From: Exiguobacterium sp. Leaf196
GTDB taxonomy: Bacteria; Bacillota; Bacilli; Exiguobacteriales; Exiguobacteriaceae
Length of the DNA stretch: 64,000 nucleotides
Assembly: GCF_001423965.1 (NCBI RefSeq)
Contig: NZ_LMPV01000011.1
Span: forward strand, 598-64,597
Direction of reading: 5' to 3'
Shown here: positions 43,162 through 51,910 of the stretch, piece by piece
How the letters are laid out: the number at the start of each line of letters is the position of its first letter
How positions within the stretch are numbered: position 1 is the first letter of the stretch
Notes under the pieces: model-generated
Database searches by the model: none
Told to the model about the DNA's origin: nothing
What the model saw: only the letters and a program-made list of their open reading frames with translations
Made by a program: the position numbers and the translations under genes

Positions 43162-44598
43162 TTACTCTTCTTCTTTTGAAGCAGCAAGTTCCGCTACCGG
43201 CATATTTCCTGGGTGTAGATTCGAACGCTTACGCGCAAACGTAAAGTAAAGTACTAAACCGATTGCAAGCCAGACTCCAAAAGCAATCCATGTCTCGAGT
43301 TTCAAGTTGAACATCAAGAAGAGACATGCAGCGATTGCTGCGATTGGCACATATGGCATACCCGGACATTTGAATGCACGTGGGAGATCCGGCTGTGTTT
43401 TACGAAGAATCAAGACAGCGACAGAGATTAAGACGAATGCTGCGAGTGTACCCATGTTGACGAGGTTCGCGATGACATCGAGTGGAACGAATCCAGCGAC
43501 GAGTGAACTACCAAGTCCGATCATCCAAGTCGCCTTGAATGGTGTTTGGTATTTCGGATGCACTTCGGAGAATACTTTAGGGAACATCCCGTCACGCGAG
43601 ATCGCAAACGCGAGACGCACCATTCCGTATGTCATGACGAGAATAACCGTTGTGATCCCGAGAATCGCACCGAGATCGATGAAACCAGCGACCCAGTTTT
43701 GACCTGCCATTTGAATCGCAAGTGAGACCGGGTGATCGATACCAGCGAATTGTTTGTAAGGGACGATCCCTGTCATGATGGCTGCGACGATGACGTAAAG
43801 AATTGTACAGACAGCAAGTGAACCGATGATACCACGTGGTAAGTTCTTTTGTGGATCACGGACTTCTTCCGCTGCTGATGTAACAGCATCAAAACCGATG
43901 TACGCGAAGAAGACGATCGCAGCACCCGAGAAGACGCCTCCCCAACCAAATGGAGTGAATGGTGTCCAGTTTGATGGTTCAACGTAGCCAACACCGACGA
44001 CGATGAACAAAACGACGACTGCTAATTTGATGACGACCATGATGTTGTTGACACGTTTCGTTTCCTTGATTCCCATCGACAACAATGCCGTAATGGCAAA
44101 GAGGATCAGGAAGGCTGGAAGGTTGAAGTATGTCTTGGCTCCTTCTACTGCTCCTGGAGCTGCTGAGAGAGCTGTTGGCACATGGATATTAAATCCTGCG
44201 AGTAAAGACTGGAAGTAACCTGACCAACCGGCTGCTACGGCACTGGAGGCGAGTCCATATTCGAGAATCAAGTTCCAACCGATGATCCAAGCGAAGATCT
44301 CTCCCATCGTTGCATACGTATACGTATAGACGGATCCACTGACCGGAATCGTTGATGCAAATTCAGCGTAAGCAAGAGCAGCTAGACCACAGGCGATGGC
44401 AGATAGAATGAATGATACGATAAGTCCTGGTCCTGCAGTCAACGCTCCTGTTCCCGTCAAAACGAAAATTCCGGTACCGATGATGGCGCCAATTCCTAAA
44501 AACGTTAAATCCATCGCGCCAAGATTTCGAGCAAGTCCACTGTTGCGTTTACTTGCAGCAATCATAGCGGAAACATCTTTTTTCCGCGTCAAACTCAT
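43162..44598 (-). CDS. APC-family amino acid permease (YfnA-like)
   Basis: This 478-residue carrier has about twelve to thirteen helices of the cationic amino acid transporter-like APC branch: GLARNLGAMDLTFLGIGAIIGTGIFVLTG, TIPVSGSVYTYTYATMGEIFAWIIGWNLILEYGLASSAVAAGW, and FFAYIGFDAVTSAAEEVRDPQKNLPRGI. These match YfnA-type permeases. The substrate is unknown. TAGGGGGAAGTACATC precedes ATG. A perfect 8-bp dyad (44632-44655) stands in the leader, and TATAAT is found at 44703-44708. Confidence 0.88.
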   Translation of the reverse strand: MSLTRKKDVSAMIAASKRNSGLARNLGAMDLTFLGIGAIIGTGIFVLTGTGALTAGPGLIVSFILSAIACGLAALAYAEFASTIPVSGSVYTYTYATMGEIFAWIIGWNLILEYGLASSAVAAGWSGYFQSLLAGFNIHVPTALSAAPGAVEGAKTYFNLPAFLILFAITALLSMGIKETKRVNNIMVVIKLAVVVLFIVVGVGYVEPSNWTPFTPFGWGGVFSGAAIVFFAYIGFDAVTSAAEEVRDPQKNLPRGIIGSLAVCTILYVIVAAIMTGIVPYKQFAGIDHPVSLAIQMAGQNWVAGFIDLGAILGITTVILVMTYGMVRLAFAISRDGMFPKVFSEVHPKYQTPFKATWMIGLGSSLVAGFVPLDVIANLVNMGTLAAFVLISVAVLILRKTQPDLPRAFKCPGMPYVPIAAIAACLFLMFNLKLETWIAFGVWLAIGLVLYFTFARKRSNLHPGNMPVAELAASKEEE

Positions 44599-44631
44599 GA
44601 TGTACTTCCCCCTATATCCGTTGTGATTTGT

Positions 44632-44655
44632 CTTACGAAGCGAGTCGTTCGTAAG
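44632..44655. promoter_or_regulatory. Perfect inverted repeat in the leader of the YfnA-like gene
   Basis: CTTACGAA-N8-TTCGTAAG lies about 34 bases before the start codon and downstream of the TATAAT at 44703-44708 (minus strand). It could be an operator or an RNA hairpin near the ribosome site. Confidence 0.4.
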
Positions 44656-44761
44656 AACTTAATCAAAAATTTACGAAGTTTTCAGATAAATTGATATAGG
44701 TCATTATACCTATTTGTTTTTTGCGTGACGCTTTCATCTGTTAAAGAATAAAAATCACTTC

Positions 44762-44804
44762 AAAAATATCGGCATGTAACATCTGTTACATACCGATATT
44801 TTTC
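44762..44804 (-). terminator. Terminator of the DUF2252 gene
   Basis: AAAAATATCGGCATGTAACA pairs with TTACATACCGATATTTTT with minor bulges. T runs are on both strands. Confidence 0.8.
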
Positions 44805-44823
44805 TCCTTTTTCAGTCCAGGTT

Positions 44824-46119
44824 TTAAGTCGTTTTCCACGTCTTCGTCCATTCTAAAAACACTTGGTAATCCAGCTTTGTTCGCATGACATAAGCTTCTG
44901 ACCAACGCTCGATCTGCTCCAAAAAAGCGGTATCGGAAACACCGATAGCTCGAATGATTTCAACATCCGCATGATGGGTTAATATTTTTTCTTGAATTCC
45001 CGCATCTTGATCTGCCCGCGCATGGATTTTCGCGGTAATTTGACCTTGAATACATAACACGTTCTCAAGGTCTTCCTGACTTTTTATATGCTTCGCCTTT
45101 AGTTTTTTCTTGTACGGTGAGCGCTCGCGTACATAATATTCCTTTTTTTCAATCGTCAGATAACCAAGATATGGATCTTCATGTGCCTGCATCGCCTTTT
45201 GCGACGTGATGACCCGTCTCCCTTGATGAACGGTTTCTGCTTCTGGACGATAAACGGGCAGGAATAACGAAGGGACAGACGTTTGCGCTTGTTTCATCTC
45301 AAGAATCAAATCTTCTTCTCCCCCTTCGCCCTCAATCAAGATGTAATAGCGCTCGAGACCAATGGATGCTGTTCCGCTGTCTAGCTTACGAACGATATCC
45401 TTGATCGTATAGAACGATTCCTCACGGCGATTCTCGGTGTCGATTGTCTCGATGTAGGAAGGCCAGGCAGACTCAATTGCTGCTCGTGTCGCATCATCTA
45501 CTACTTCCATATCCGGGAGTGTACAAAATCGTCTCACGCCATCTACCAGTTCCGTTCGCTCCCCCATTAATTCTTCACGTTTTTTTTCTGCTTTCTTGAT
45601 TAATTTCTTGATTGGCCCTTTTGTATTATCTCTTGTAAAACAAACATCACTTGGATCTTTTCCAAGTGCATACTTTTTTAAATCATGTAAGTATTCAAGA
45701 ACATAATTACGAATTGCAGGGACTGAATCATATCCTGCCTCTTCAGCGAATAATCGCACAGAGACTGCCATGCGAATCAAATCGTATAAATACGATCCTA
45801 AGTATCCTTCATCAAAGTCGTTGACGTCGTAGATGATTTCTCCTTTTGCATTGCCATGGACACCGAAGTTCTCAAAGTGAAGATCACCTTGGATCCAAGT
45901 TGGCTTATCACGAGGTGTGTCAAAACCAAGCGGAATCCGGGTCACATCGTAATAAAAAAGATGCGAACTCCCCCGAAAAAAACGAAATGGACTCAAACTC
46001 ATCTTGTCGTACTTTTCCTGACGTGCTTTCTCATCGAGCTGACGGATTTCATGATCATAGAAATCAAGTACCTTTGCAATCGTCATCTGTCGAATCTCTT
46101 CATACACGGACTGAAACAT
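44824..46119 (-). CDS. DUF2252 family protein
   Basis: This 431-residue soluble protein has SPFRFFRGSSHLFYYDV near residue 43 and WIQGDLHFENFG followed by YDVNDFDE. These resemble the HxDxHxxN and DxD set of kinase-like folds and are typical of DUF2252. A phosphotransferase activity is plausible but unproven. The start ATG 46119 has GGAAAGGAGAGGATCAG upstream; a start 13 codons earlier would lie in the msrAB terminator. It is monocistronic, with terminators on both sides. Confidence 0.82.
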   Translation of the reverse strand: MFQSVYEEIRQMTIAKVLDFYDHEIRQLDEKARQEKYDKMSLSPFRFFRGSSHLFYYDVTRIPLGFDTPRDKPTWIQGDLHFENFGVHGNAKGEIIYDVNDFDEGYLGSYLYDLIRMAVSVRLFAEEAGYDSVPAIRNYVLEYLHDLKKYALGKDPSDVCFTRDNTKGPIKKLIKKAEKKREELMGERTELVDGVRRFCTLPDMEVVDDATRAAIESAWPSYIETIDTENRREESFYTIKDIVRKLDSGTASIGLERYYILIEGEGGEEDLILEMKQAQTSVPSLFLPVYRPEAETVHQGRRVITSQKAMQAHEDPYLGYLTIEKKEYYVRERSPYKKKLKAKHIKSQEDLENVLCIQGQITAKIHARADQDAGIQEKILTHHADVEIIRAIGVSDTAFLEQIERWSEAYVMRTKLDYQVFLEWTKTWKTT

Positions 46120-46140
46120 CTGATCCTCTCCTTTCCATTT

Positions 46141-46180
46141 GAAAAAAAGAGCAGTCAAAACGAAATCGTTTGACTGCTCC
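46141..46180 (-). terminator. Terminator of msrAB
   Basis: GAGCAGTCAAA pairs with TTTGACTGCTC around a 9-nt loop that can extend the stem, then seven T on the minus strand. Confidence 0.9.
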
Positions 46181-46187
46181 CTACATG

Positions 46188-47135
46188 TTACTCGAAATGT
46201 TTTTTATATTCCCCGTATCCTGCCGAATCAAGCTCTTCTACCGGAATAAATCGTAACGCTGCTGAGTTGATACAATAGCGTAGACCACCAAGCTCTGTCG
46301 GACCATCATCGAAAATGTGACCAAGATGACTATCTGCATTCGCAGAACGTACTTCCGTCCGCGTCATCCCATGACTCGTGTCGAGTTCGACTTCCATCTT
46401 GTCTTCTGAGATCGGTTTAGCGAAGCTCGGCCAACCACAGTTTGACTGGAATTTATCTTTTGATGTGAAGAGTGGTGTACCATCGACGATATCGACATAA
46501 AGACCTGGACGTTCTTCATCCCAGTATTCGTTACGAAAAGCGGGTTCTGTCCCGTTCTCTTGTGTGACTTTATACTGAATCGGTGTCAGACGCTCTTTCA
46601 ATTCTTTTTCCTTACCATGATCCTTCCACGCTTCCTTAACGAATTTCGCACGACCGGAGCCGACGCTATACATCTGGTAGCGGAATGGGTTCTTTTTATA
46701 ATAATCTTGGTGATATTCTTCTGCTGGCCAAAACGGCTTTTCCGGACGAATTTCTACCGCGACCGGACGCGAGAAACGTCCTGATGCGTCAAGCTCTGCT
46801 TTCGAACGTTCAGCTGCTTCACGCTGCGCTTCATCGACATAAAAAATGGCCGGCTGATATGATTCACCACGGTCATTGAATTGACCGCCCCCGTCTGTCG
46901 GATCGATTTGACGCCAGAAGATATCGAGTAATTCTTCGTACGTAATGACGGACGGATCGTACGTGACTTCAACCGCCTCCAAGTGACCTGTCGTTTCCGA
47001 ACAGACCTCTTTATAAGTTGGGTTCTCTGTATGACCACCGGTATATCCTGAAATGACCTGCTCTACCCCATCATATTTATGGAATGGCTTGACCATGCAC
47101 CAGAAACAACCACCTGCAAATATTGCTTTTGCCAT
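46188..47135 (-). CDS. msrAB: Fused peptide methionine sulfoxide reductase MsrA-MsrB
   Basis: This 315-residue fusion repairs both epimers of methionine sulfoxide in proteins. MsrA (about 1-160) has GGCFWC with catalytic Cys10, [14 protein letters not shown] and [11 protein letters not shown]. MsrB (about 175-310) has [33 protein letters not shown] and catalytic Cys in [13 protein letters not shown]. subtilis encodes these as two genes; the fusion order A then B is common elsewhere. Absence of a signal peptide implies the cytoplasm. A GGAGGGGAAGATAG site precedes the ATG. Confidence 0.95.
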   Translation of the reverse strand: MAKAIFAGGCFWCMVKPFHKYDGVEQVISGYTGGHTENPTYKEVCSETTGHLEAVEVTYDPSVITYEELLDIFWRQIDPTDGGGQFNDRGESYQPAIFYVDEAQREAAERSKAELDASGRFSRPVAVEIRPEKPFWPAEEYHQDYYKKNPFRYQMYSVGSGRAKFVKEAWKDHGKEKELKERLTPIQYKVTQENGTEPAFRNEYWDEERPGLYVDIVDGTPLFTSKDKFQSNCGWPSFAKPISEDKMEVELDTSHGMTRTEVRSANADSHLGHIFDDGPTELGGLRYCINSAALRFIPVEELDSAGYGEYKKHFE

Positions 47136-47204
47136 CTATCTTCCCCTCCTCTGTATGTCTCTATTTTACCGCGTTCAGAGAATGGACTCGACTTTCCTGC
47201 TCAT

Positions 47205-47387
47205 TCAATCCTCTGGGTTCGTTTTTAGGCGACGCATGACGAAGTAAATTGCTGCGAAGACAAGAAGAAGTCCTCCAAGCGAGTACCAGATGTTATTCAA
47301 ACGATAAATCATTTGGTACAAGGCAAGCGTCACAAGCAATAATGCGATCGGTAAGAAGGCACGCTTAAAGTGGTACCAGTAATTCAC
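47205..47387 (-). CDS. Small membrane protein, 60 residues
   Basis: This hypothetical protein has two membrane helices (about 9-26 and 33-49) and a basic then acidic tail RRLKTNPED. The start is taken as GTG 47387, since CAGGAGGCGATCTTC is an excellent ribosome site for it; an ATG nine codons earlier lacks one. It follows the sodium-solute symporter by 60 bases without a clear terminator and may be cotranscribed. No family is recognised. Confidence 0.6.
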   Translation of the reverse strand: MNYWYHFKRAFLPIALLLVTLALYQMIYRLNNIWYSLGGLLLVFAAIYFVMRRLKTNPED

Positions 47388-47447
47388 GAAGATCGCCTCC
47401 TGTTTTTCTTTCATCTTACCCGATATGTCATGCCTTCTGCGAGAGGA

Positions 47448-49208
47448 TTATTCGGCTTGACGGTACTCTTCTTCGAGATAGGTCCGATACTTCGCTTCCC
47501 AAGCGTTTAGCGACACACGCCATAATACGATCGTTGCCATGACAAGTCCTAACGTAATCGGCCAGAACCAAATCGATACGATGCCTGCTGTCGAAGCCAG
47601 TCCGATTTTTGAAAACAAGACGTACGTCCAAATGATGGATGTGCATAATAAGATTGAGACCGGAATCGCGAACTTCCATGGAGTGAGCTCGACAGACTGT
47701 CGTCGATTGACCTTTTTTGACTGGACTGCTGGGTAACGATACCCCATGAATACCATGAACAATACTTCAATCACGAGTAGAATACCGTACCCATGAATAT
47801 AGCTAATGCCATGATCCCAACCGAACAGTTGTTTGAAACCGAAGACGAATAAGTAATATGCGAACACGTGAAAGATGATGACGATTTTCGCTGCAATCGC
47901 CGGGATTCGTTTCATGAAAATCCCCATTAATACGATAACAAGAATCGGAATGTTGAAAAATCCTGTGAATTGTCGGATTAAACTCCATAAGCCGTCCGGT
48001 GCATACATTAAGAACGGCGCAATGATGAAAGAAATCAAGGCAACGATCGTTCCAAACCATTTACTAACGCGAATCAGATGTTCATCACTTGCCTCTTTCG
48101 CAAACACTGGCTGATAGACATCCAGTACGAAAAGTGTTGCAATACTGTTTAAAAGCGAGTTAAACGAACTGAAGACGGCTCCGAGTAAGACAGCTAAGAA
48201 AAATCCCATCATCGAGACTGGCAGCAATTCTGTAATCAGTCGAGGATATGATAAATCACCGCTCGTCAGTGTATTTCCATACAAGTGATAAGCAATGATT
48301 CCAGGAATCAGCATGAAGACTGGAACTAACAACTTCAAAAATCCTGTCATTAAGACTCCTTTTTGACCTTCTTTTAAATCCTTTGCGCCGAGCACACGCT
48401 GAATGACATATTGATTTAGTGACCAATAGAATAAATTTGCGAATAAGATTCCCGTAAATATCGAGAAGAACGGAACGGCATCGGTTGAGCTTCCGATTGC
48501 GTTCAGCTTCTCCGGTTGCACAGTTGCAATCGTCTTCATCCCTTGAAGGAGATTCCCGTCACCAAGCGCAATAAAGCCAAGTACCGGAACTAAGAATCCA
48601 ACGAAGACGAGCCCGATCCCATTCAACGTATCGGAGACAGCCACCGCACGTAGTCCTCCAAAAATCGCATAAATCGCTCCGATGATCCCGACGACCCAAA
48701 CGACTAACCAGAGGGACTGCGTATAGCTGAGACCGAACAACTCAGGGACATCGAACAACTGCAAGACAGCAATCCCACCTGAGTACAGCATTGAAGGGAT
48801 CGTGACACACATATATCCGAGTAAAAAGAGTAAAACTGTCATCCGACGAACCGTCTCATCATAACGGTGACTTAAGTATTCCGGTAACGTCGAGATACCA
48901 AGTCCAAGAAACTTCGGAAGTAGATAGATGGCCATGATGATCGCAGCAAAGCCCGCTGTGACTTCCCATGCCATACTTGACATGTTCCCCATAAAGGATT
49001 GCCCATTGAGCCCAATCAACTGCTCTGCTGATAAATTGGTCAGCAGTAACGAGCCGGCAATGAACACGCCACTTAGCCCTCGACCTGCTAAGAAGTACTC
49101 ATCAACACCTTGTGTTTTCCCGCGCGTCAACCGGTACGATATGTAGGCAACGAGCAACATGAAAAATGCTGCAGAACCTAATGTAAAAAATAATTCAGAT
49201 GTAGTCAT
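47448..49208 (-). CDS. Sodium:solute symporter (SSS/SGLT family)
   Basis: This 586-residue carrier has about fourteen helices of the SSS family: GVDEYFLAGRGLSGVFIAGSLLLTNLSAEQLIGLNGQ near the N-terminus and the Na-site region in the middle. SSFNSLLNSIATLFVLDVYQP is a sugar-carrier-like segment. It resembles YidK/SGLT-type sugar symporters more than proline or pantothenate carriers. A palindromic cre site (49297-49310) upstream suggests carbon-source control. GAGGGAGGGAGATAC precedes the ATG. Confidence 0.87.
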   Translation of the reverse strand: MTTSELFFTLGSAAFFMLLVAYISYRLTRGKTQGVDEYFLAGRGLSGVFIAGSLLLTNLSAEQLIGLNGQSFMGNMSSMAWEVTAGFAAIIMAIYLLPKFLGLGISTLPEYLSHRYDETVRRMTVLLFLLGYMCVTIPSMLYSGGIAVLQLFDVPELFGLSYTQSLWLVVWVVGIIGAIYAIFGGLRAVAVSDTLNGIGLVFVGFLVPVLGFIALGDGNLLQGMKTIATVQPEKLNAIGSSTDAVPFFSIFTGILFANLFYWSLNQYVIQRVLGAKDLKEGQKGVLMTGFLKLLVPVFMLIPGIIAYHLYGNTLTSGDLSYPRLITELLPVSMMGFFLAVLLGAVFSSFNSLLNSIATLFVLDVYQPVFAKEASDEHLIRVSKWFGTIVALISFIIAPFLMYAPDGLWSLIRQFTGFFNIPILVIVLMGIFMKRIPAIAAKIVIIFHVFAYYLFVFGFKQLFGWDHGISYIHGYGILLVIEVLFMVFMGYRYPAVQSKKVNRRQSVELTPWKFAIPVSILLCTSIIWTYVLFSKIGLASTAGIVSIWFWPITLGLVMATIVLWRVSLNAWEAKYRTYLEEEYRQAE

Positions 49209-49296
49209 GTATCTCCCTCCCTCTCTTTTTCAAAATTCCTATTCTCAAATATGTATTCATTGATTCCTTTTTTATACTTTTTCAAAACTATATTTT

Positions 49297-49310
49297 AGAA
49301 AACGTTTTCT
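49297..49310. promoter_or_regulatory. CcpA (cre) site upstream of the sodium-solute symporter
   Basis: AGAAAACGTTTTCT is a perfect palindrome matching the cre consensus except at its two end bases. A minus-strand TATAAA lies about 20 bases further on, so the site is near the -35 box. Confidence 0.6.
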
Positions 49311-49321
49311 TTTTTAGGGAC

Positions 49322-49352
49322 AAAAAACCACCTTCTATAAATAGAAGGCGGC
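49322..49352 (-). terminator. Terminator of the lysine permease gene
   Basis: On the minus strand GCCGCCTTCTA pairs with TAGAAGGTGGT around TTTA, then six T. Confidence 0.85.
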
Positions 49353-49359
49353 TAGTTGA

Positions 49360-50841
49360 TTACGATTGACGTGGATGTTCTGGGAAGTCCATCTCTTCGT
49401 AACGAACAATCGACGTCCGGTTTTTGAATTTGTGTCCTAACCAGAAGGCAAGGAACAACGGAATTCCGACATACGTCGCGGCAATCCCGACCCAATCAAT
49501 TCGATCAGCAAGGAATGCTGCATAGTTTTGACCAACGATGACAAGGAAACAAAGACCGAATGCAAACAGCGGACCGAACGGGAACGCTGGTGCCACGTAA
49601 GGTAAATCTTTCAACGAATGACCTTGTGCAAGGAATCCTTTACGGAAACGATAGTGACTGATCGCAATTCCGAGCCATGCGATGAATCCTGTCATACCTG
49701 AAGCATTGAGTAACCACAGATAGACTTGTCCACCGAACATCGATGTTAAGAAACAGAGCGCACCGATTGCTCCTGTTGCAAGCAAGGCGTTACGCGGTAC
49801 CCCATTTTTCGACACTTTTGCAAAGAACTTTGGTGCATCTCCTTGACGAGCAAGTGTATACAGCATCCGTGTGGAAGCATACATACCTGAGTTACCAGCA
49901 GATAGAACAGATGTCAAGATGACGGCGTTCATGAGTGCTGCCGAGAACGCAAGACCTGCTTTTTCAAAGACGAGCGTAAACGGACTAACGGCAACGTCCG
50001 TGATGTCATTGGAAACCAAGTTCGGGCTCGTATACGGAATAAGCATACCGATGACGAAAATCGCAAGGATGTAGAAGAGTAAAATGCGCCAGAAGACTTG
50101 TTTGACTGCTTTTGGAACGTTTTTTTTCGGATTTTCCGATTCACCTGCGGCAATTCCGACTAGTTCCGTTCCTTGGAAACTGAATCCAGCAACGAGGATG
50201 ATCCCGATGACGGCAGGAATACCACCGACGAACGGCGCATCCCCGAGAGCAAAGTTTTTAAAGCCAACCGGTGGCTCCGATGTAAAGACACCGAAAATCA
50301 TCGCAACACCGACGACTAAGAAGACGATGACAGTGACGACTTTAATCATGGCGAACCAATATTCCGCTTCCCCAAAACCTTTAACGGAGAAGTAGTTCAA
50401 GCCGATCATGAGTAAAAGGAATAAGGCACTGAAGTAAAATCCAGGAACGTCCGGGAACCAATACGTCATAACGATTTGTGCTGCAACGAGCTCAACTGCG
50501 ATCGTGACCGCCCAGTTGTACCAGTAGTTCCAGCCGAGTGCAAAGCCGAATGATGGATCGACGAATTTTGTCCCGTATGTCGAGAAGGATCCGGCGACAG
50601 GCATATACGCCGCCATTTCGCCAAGACTCGTCATTAGGAAGTAGACCATCAGACCAACGATTGCATACGATAGGAGTGCACCACCTGGTCCTGCTGCTGC
50701 AACGGAAGCACCGGACGCGATGAAAAGTCCTGTTCCGATTGCCCCACCGATGGCGATCATCGACATATGACGGGCTTGTAATCCACGTTTTAATCCTTCG
50801 GCTGTCGAATCTGTTGTTTGTTTCACATCTAGTTTGTTCAT
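49360..50841 (-). CDS. lysP: Lysine permease (LysP-like, AAT family)
   Basis: This 493-residue twelve-helix amino acid permease has RGLQARHMSMIAIGGAIGTGLFIASGASVAAAGPGGALLSYA, GEMAAYMPVAGSFSTYGTKFVDPSFGFALGWNYWYNWA and GFSFQGTELVGIAAGESENPKK, which match LysP-type permeases. The upstream lysine riboswitch makes lysine import the best assignment. The start is ATG 50841; frames further up run into the riboswitch terminator. The ribosome site AGAGAGAAGCG is weak. It is monocistronic, ended at 49322-49352. Confidence 0.9.
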   Translation of the reverse strand: MNKLDVKQTTDSTAEGLKRGLQARHMSMIAIGGAIGTGLFIASGASVAAAGPGGALLSYAIVGLMVYFLMTSLGEMAAYMPVAGSFSTYGTKFVDPSFGFALGWNYWYNWAVTIAVELVAAQIVMTYWFPDVPGFYFSALFLLLMIGLNYFSVKGFGEAEYWFAMIKVVTVIVFLVVGVAMIFGVFTSEPPVGFKNFALGDAPFVGGIPAVIGIILVAGFSFQGTELVGIAAGESENPKKNVPKAVKQVFWRILLFYILAIFVIGMLIPYTSPNLVSNDITDVAVSPFTLVFEKAGLAFSAALMNAVILTSVLSAGNSGMYASTRMLYTLARQGDAPKFFAKVSKNGVPRNALLATGAIGALCFLTSMFGGQVYLWLLNASGMTGFIAWLGIAISHYRFRKGFLAQGHSLKDLPYVAPAFPFGPLFAFGLCFLVIVGQNYAAFLADRIDWVGIAATYVGIPLFLAFWLGHKFKNRTSIVRYEEMDFPEHPRQS

Positions 50842-50895
50842 TTCGTTCGCTTCTCTCTGTTTAGATTTTTTGAGAGGACACTTTTTGAATGAAAA

Positions 50896-51165
50896 AACAA
50901 AAAGCGCCCTCATCTTCCAGATGGAAGATGAGAACGCAACATAATAAAATGAATGCGCCTCATTCTACCGTCGTGAAAGATAGCTCTCCACAAGTAAGTG
51001 ATACCCGACTTGTGACAGTATTAGACCTATTCGATCTAATCCCAATCGATCATCTTCAAAGCGATGATTGATTTCGGCAATTCTTCCTTTCAGGTCACTT
51101 CATTTGTCGCTTGACGACATCCGTAACCGTACTCTTAAGAACTGCAACCTCCATCCCACTGGTTG
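50896..51165 (-). promoter_or_regulatory. Lysine riboswitch (L box) with terminator
   Basis: Minus-strand leader. GATGGAGGTTGCAG at the 5' side, AAGAGTACGG, GACCTGAAAGG, TTGCCGAAATC, CTGTCAC and GGAGAGCTATC follow in the order of the L box, as in B. subtilis lysC. The terminator is a 15-bp stem (50904-50918 with 50923-50937) with a T run. Lysine should switch the permease off. Confidence 0.95.
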
Positions 51166-51200
51166 AGTGAGAACTGAATTAAATTAGTTATTACTACGCC

Positions 51201-51230
51201 ATATTACACAAACCGCCACGAAATTGTCAA
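51201..51230 (-). promoter_or_regulatory. Promoter of the lysine riboswitch-lysP unit
   Basis: On the minus strand a perfect TTGACA (51225-51230) is 18 bases from TAATAT (51201-51206), about 40 bases before the aptamer. Confidence 0.65.
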
Positions 51231-51276
51231 TTGCCTTTTTTGAATCTGGGGTAGTAGATGGTAAAAATCCGATATG

Positions 51277-51290
51277 TTTAGTACACTAAA
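51277..51290. promoter_or_regulatory. Dyad TTTAGT-AC-ACTAAA upstream of the MarR gene
   Basis: A 6-bp perfect inverted repeat, 37 bases before the MarR start, overlaps a possible -10 (TACACT). It is likely an autoregulatory operator. Confidence 0.45.
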
Positions 51291-51326
51291 TGATAGAAGT
51301 CCACTGAGAGAAAGGATGCTGCTTGC

Positions 51327-51782
51327 ATGCCACAGGAACGTGATTTGCTGACTTACCGACTCGAGGAACAAATGCGTGTCATTCTTCGTACCCTGCGACG
51401 TGAACTTAATCGACTATTTGAAGGAACAGCGACCCGAAGCGAATTTTTCATCTTACGGAGTCTTTCAGAAAACGGTCCTCAGCGTCCGACACTTCTTGCG
51501 GAACAATTTGAGCTGGCGACGAGTCAAGTCACTGCTTTAACGGATAAGCTCTATAAACAAGGATATGTCACACGGACGCGTTCGACGGAAGATCGTCGCT
51601 CGATTGTCCTCGCTTTGACGGATGACGGAGAGCGTGCTTTTCGGGAACTCGAGGTCGTCCGAAGAAACTATTTACAAGATCGCTTCGGAACTTTAACAGC
51701 AGAAGAACTGGAAACGATGATTCGCGTCTTCGATAAGATTTTACTGACGATGGATGAGGATACGCTCACTTCGTCTTCATAA
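51327..51782 (+). CDS. MarR-family transcriptional regulator
   Basis: This 151-residue winged-helix regulator has the MarR core: SEFFILRSLSENGPQRPTLLAEQFELATSQVTALTDKLYKQGYVTR, followed by the wing TRSTEDRRSIVLALTDDGE and C-terminal dimerisation helices. It probably senses a small molecule and represses its own promoter through the dyad at 51277-51290. No obvious efflux or oxidoreductase target is adjacent; it stands alone between the lysP leader and the GGDEF gene. Ribosome site GAGAGAAAGGATGC. Confidence 0.88.
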   Translation: MPQERDLLTYRLEEQMRVILRTLRRELNRLFEGTATRSEFFILRSLSENGPQRPTLLAEQFELATSQVTALTDKLYKQGYVTRTRSTEDRRSIVLALTDDGERAFRELEVVRRNYLQDRFGTLTAEELETMIRVFDKILLTMDEDTLTSSS

Positions 51783-51809
51783 AAAACGGTAGATTTTCTA
51801 CCGTTTTTT
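51781..51809 (+). terminator. Terminator of the MarR gene
   Basis: AAAACGGTAGA pairs with TCTACCGTTTT around TTT, with six T. It overlaps the stop codon. Confidence 0.85.
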
Positions 51810-51910
51810 ATGTTTTATCTAAACATTTACCTCTGTCTAACCGTTACCTAGATGAGTATACTGGAGTATATATATGGAAATCTGTTAGCTGGGGGAGTTG
51901 GGAGGATTTG

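Noticed and set aside
50842-50913. N-terminal extension of the lysine permease frame
   Set aside because: It would start inside the lysine riboswitch terminator hairpin and has no ribosome site.
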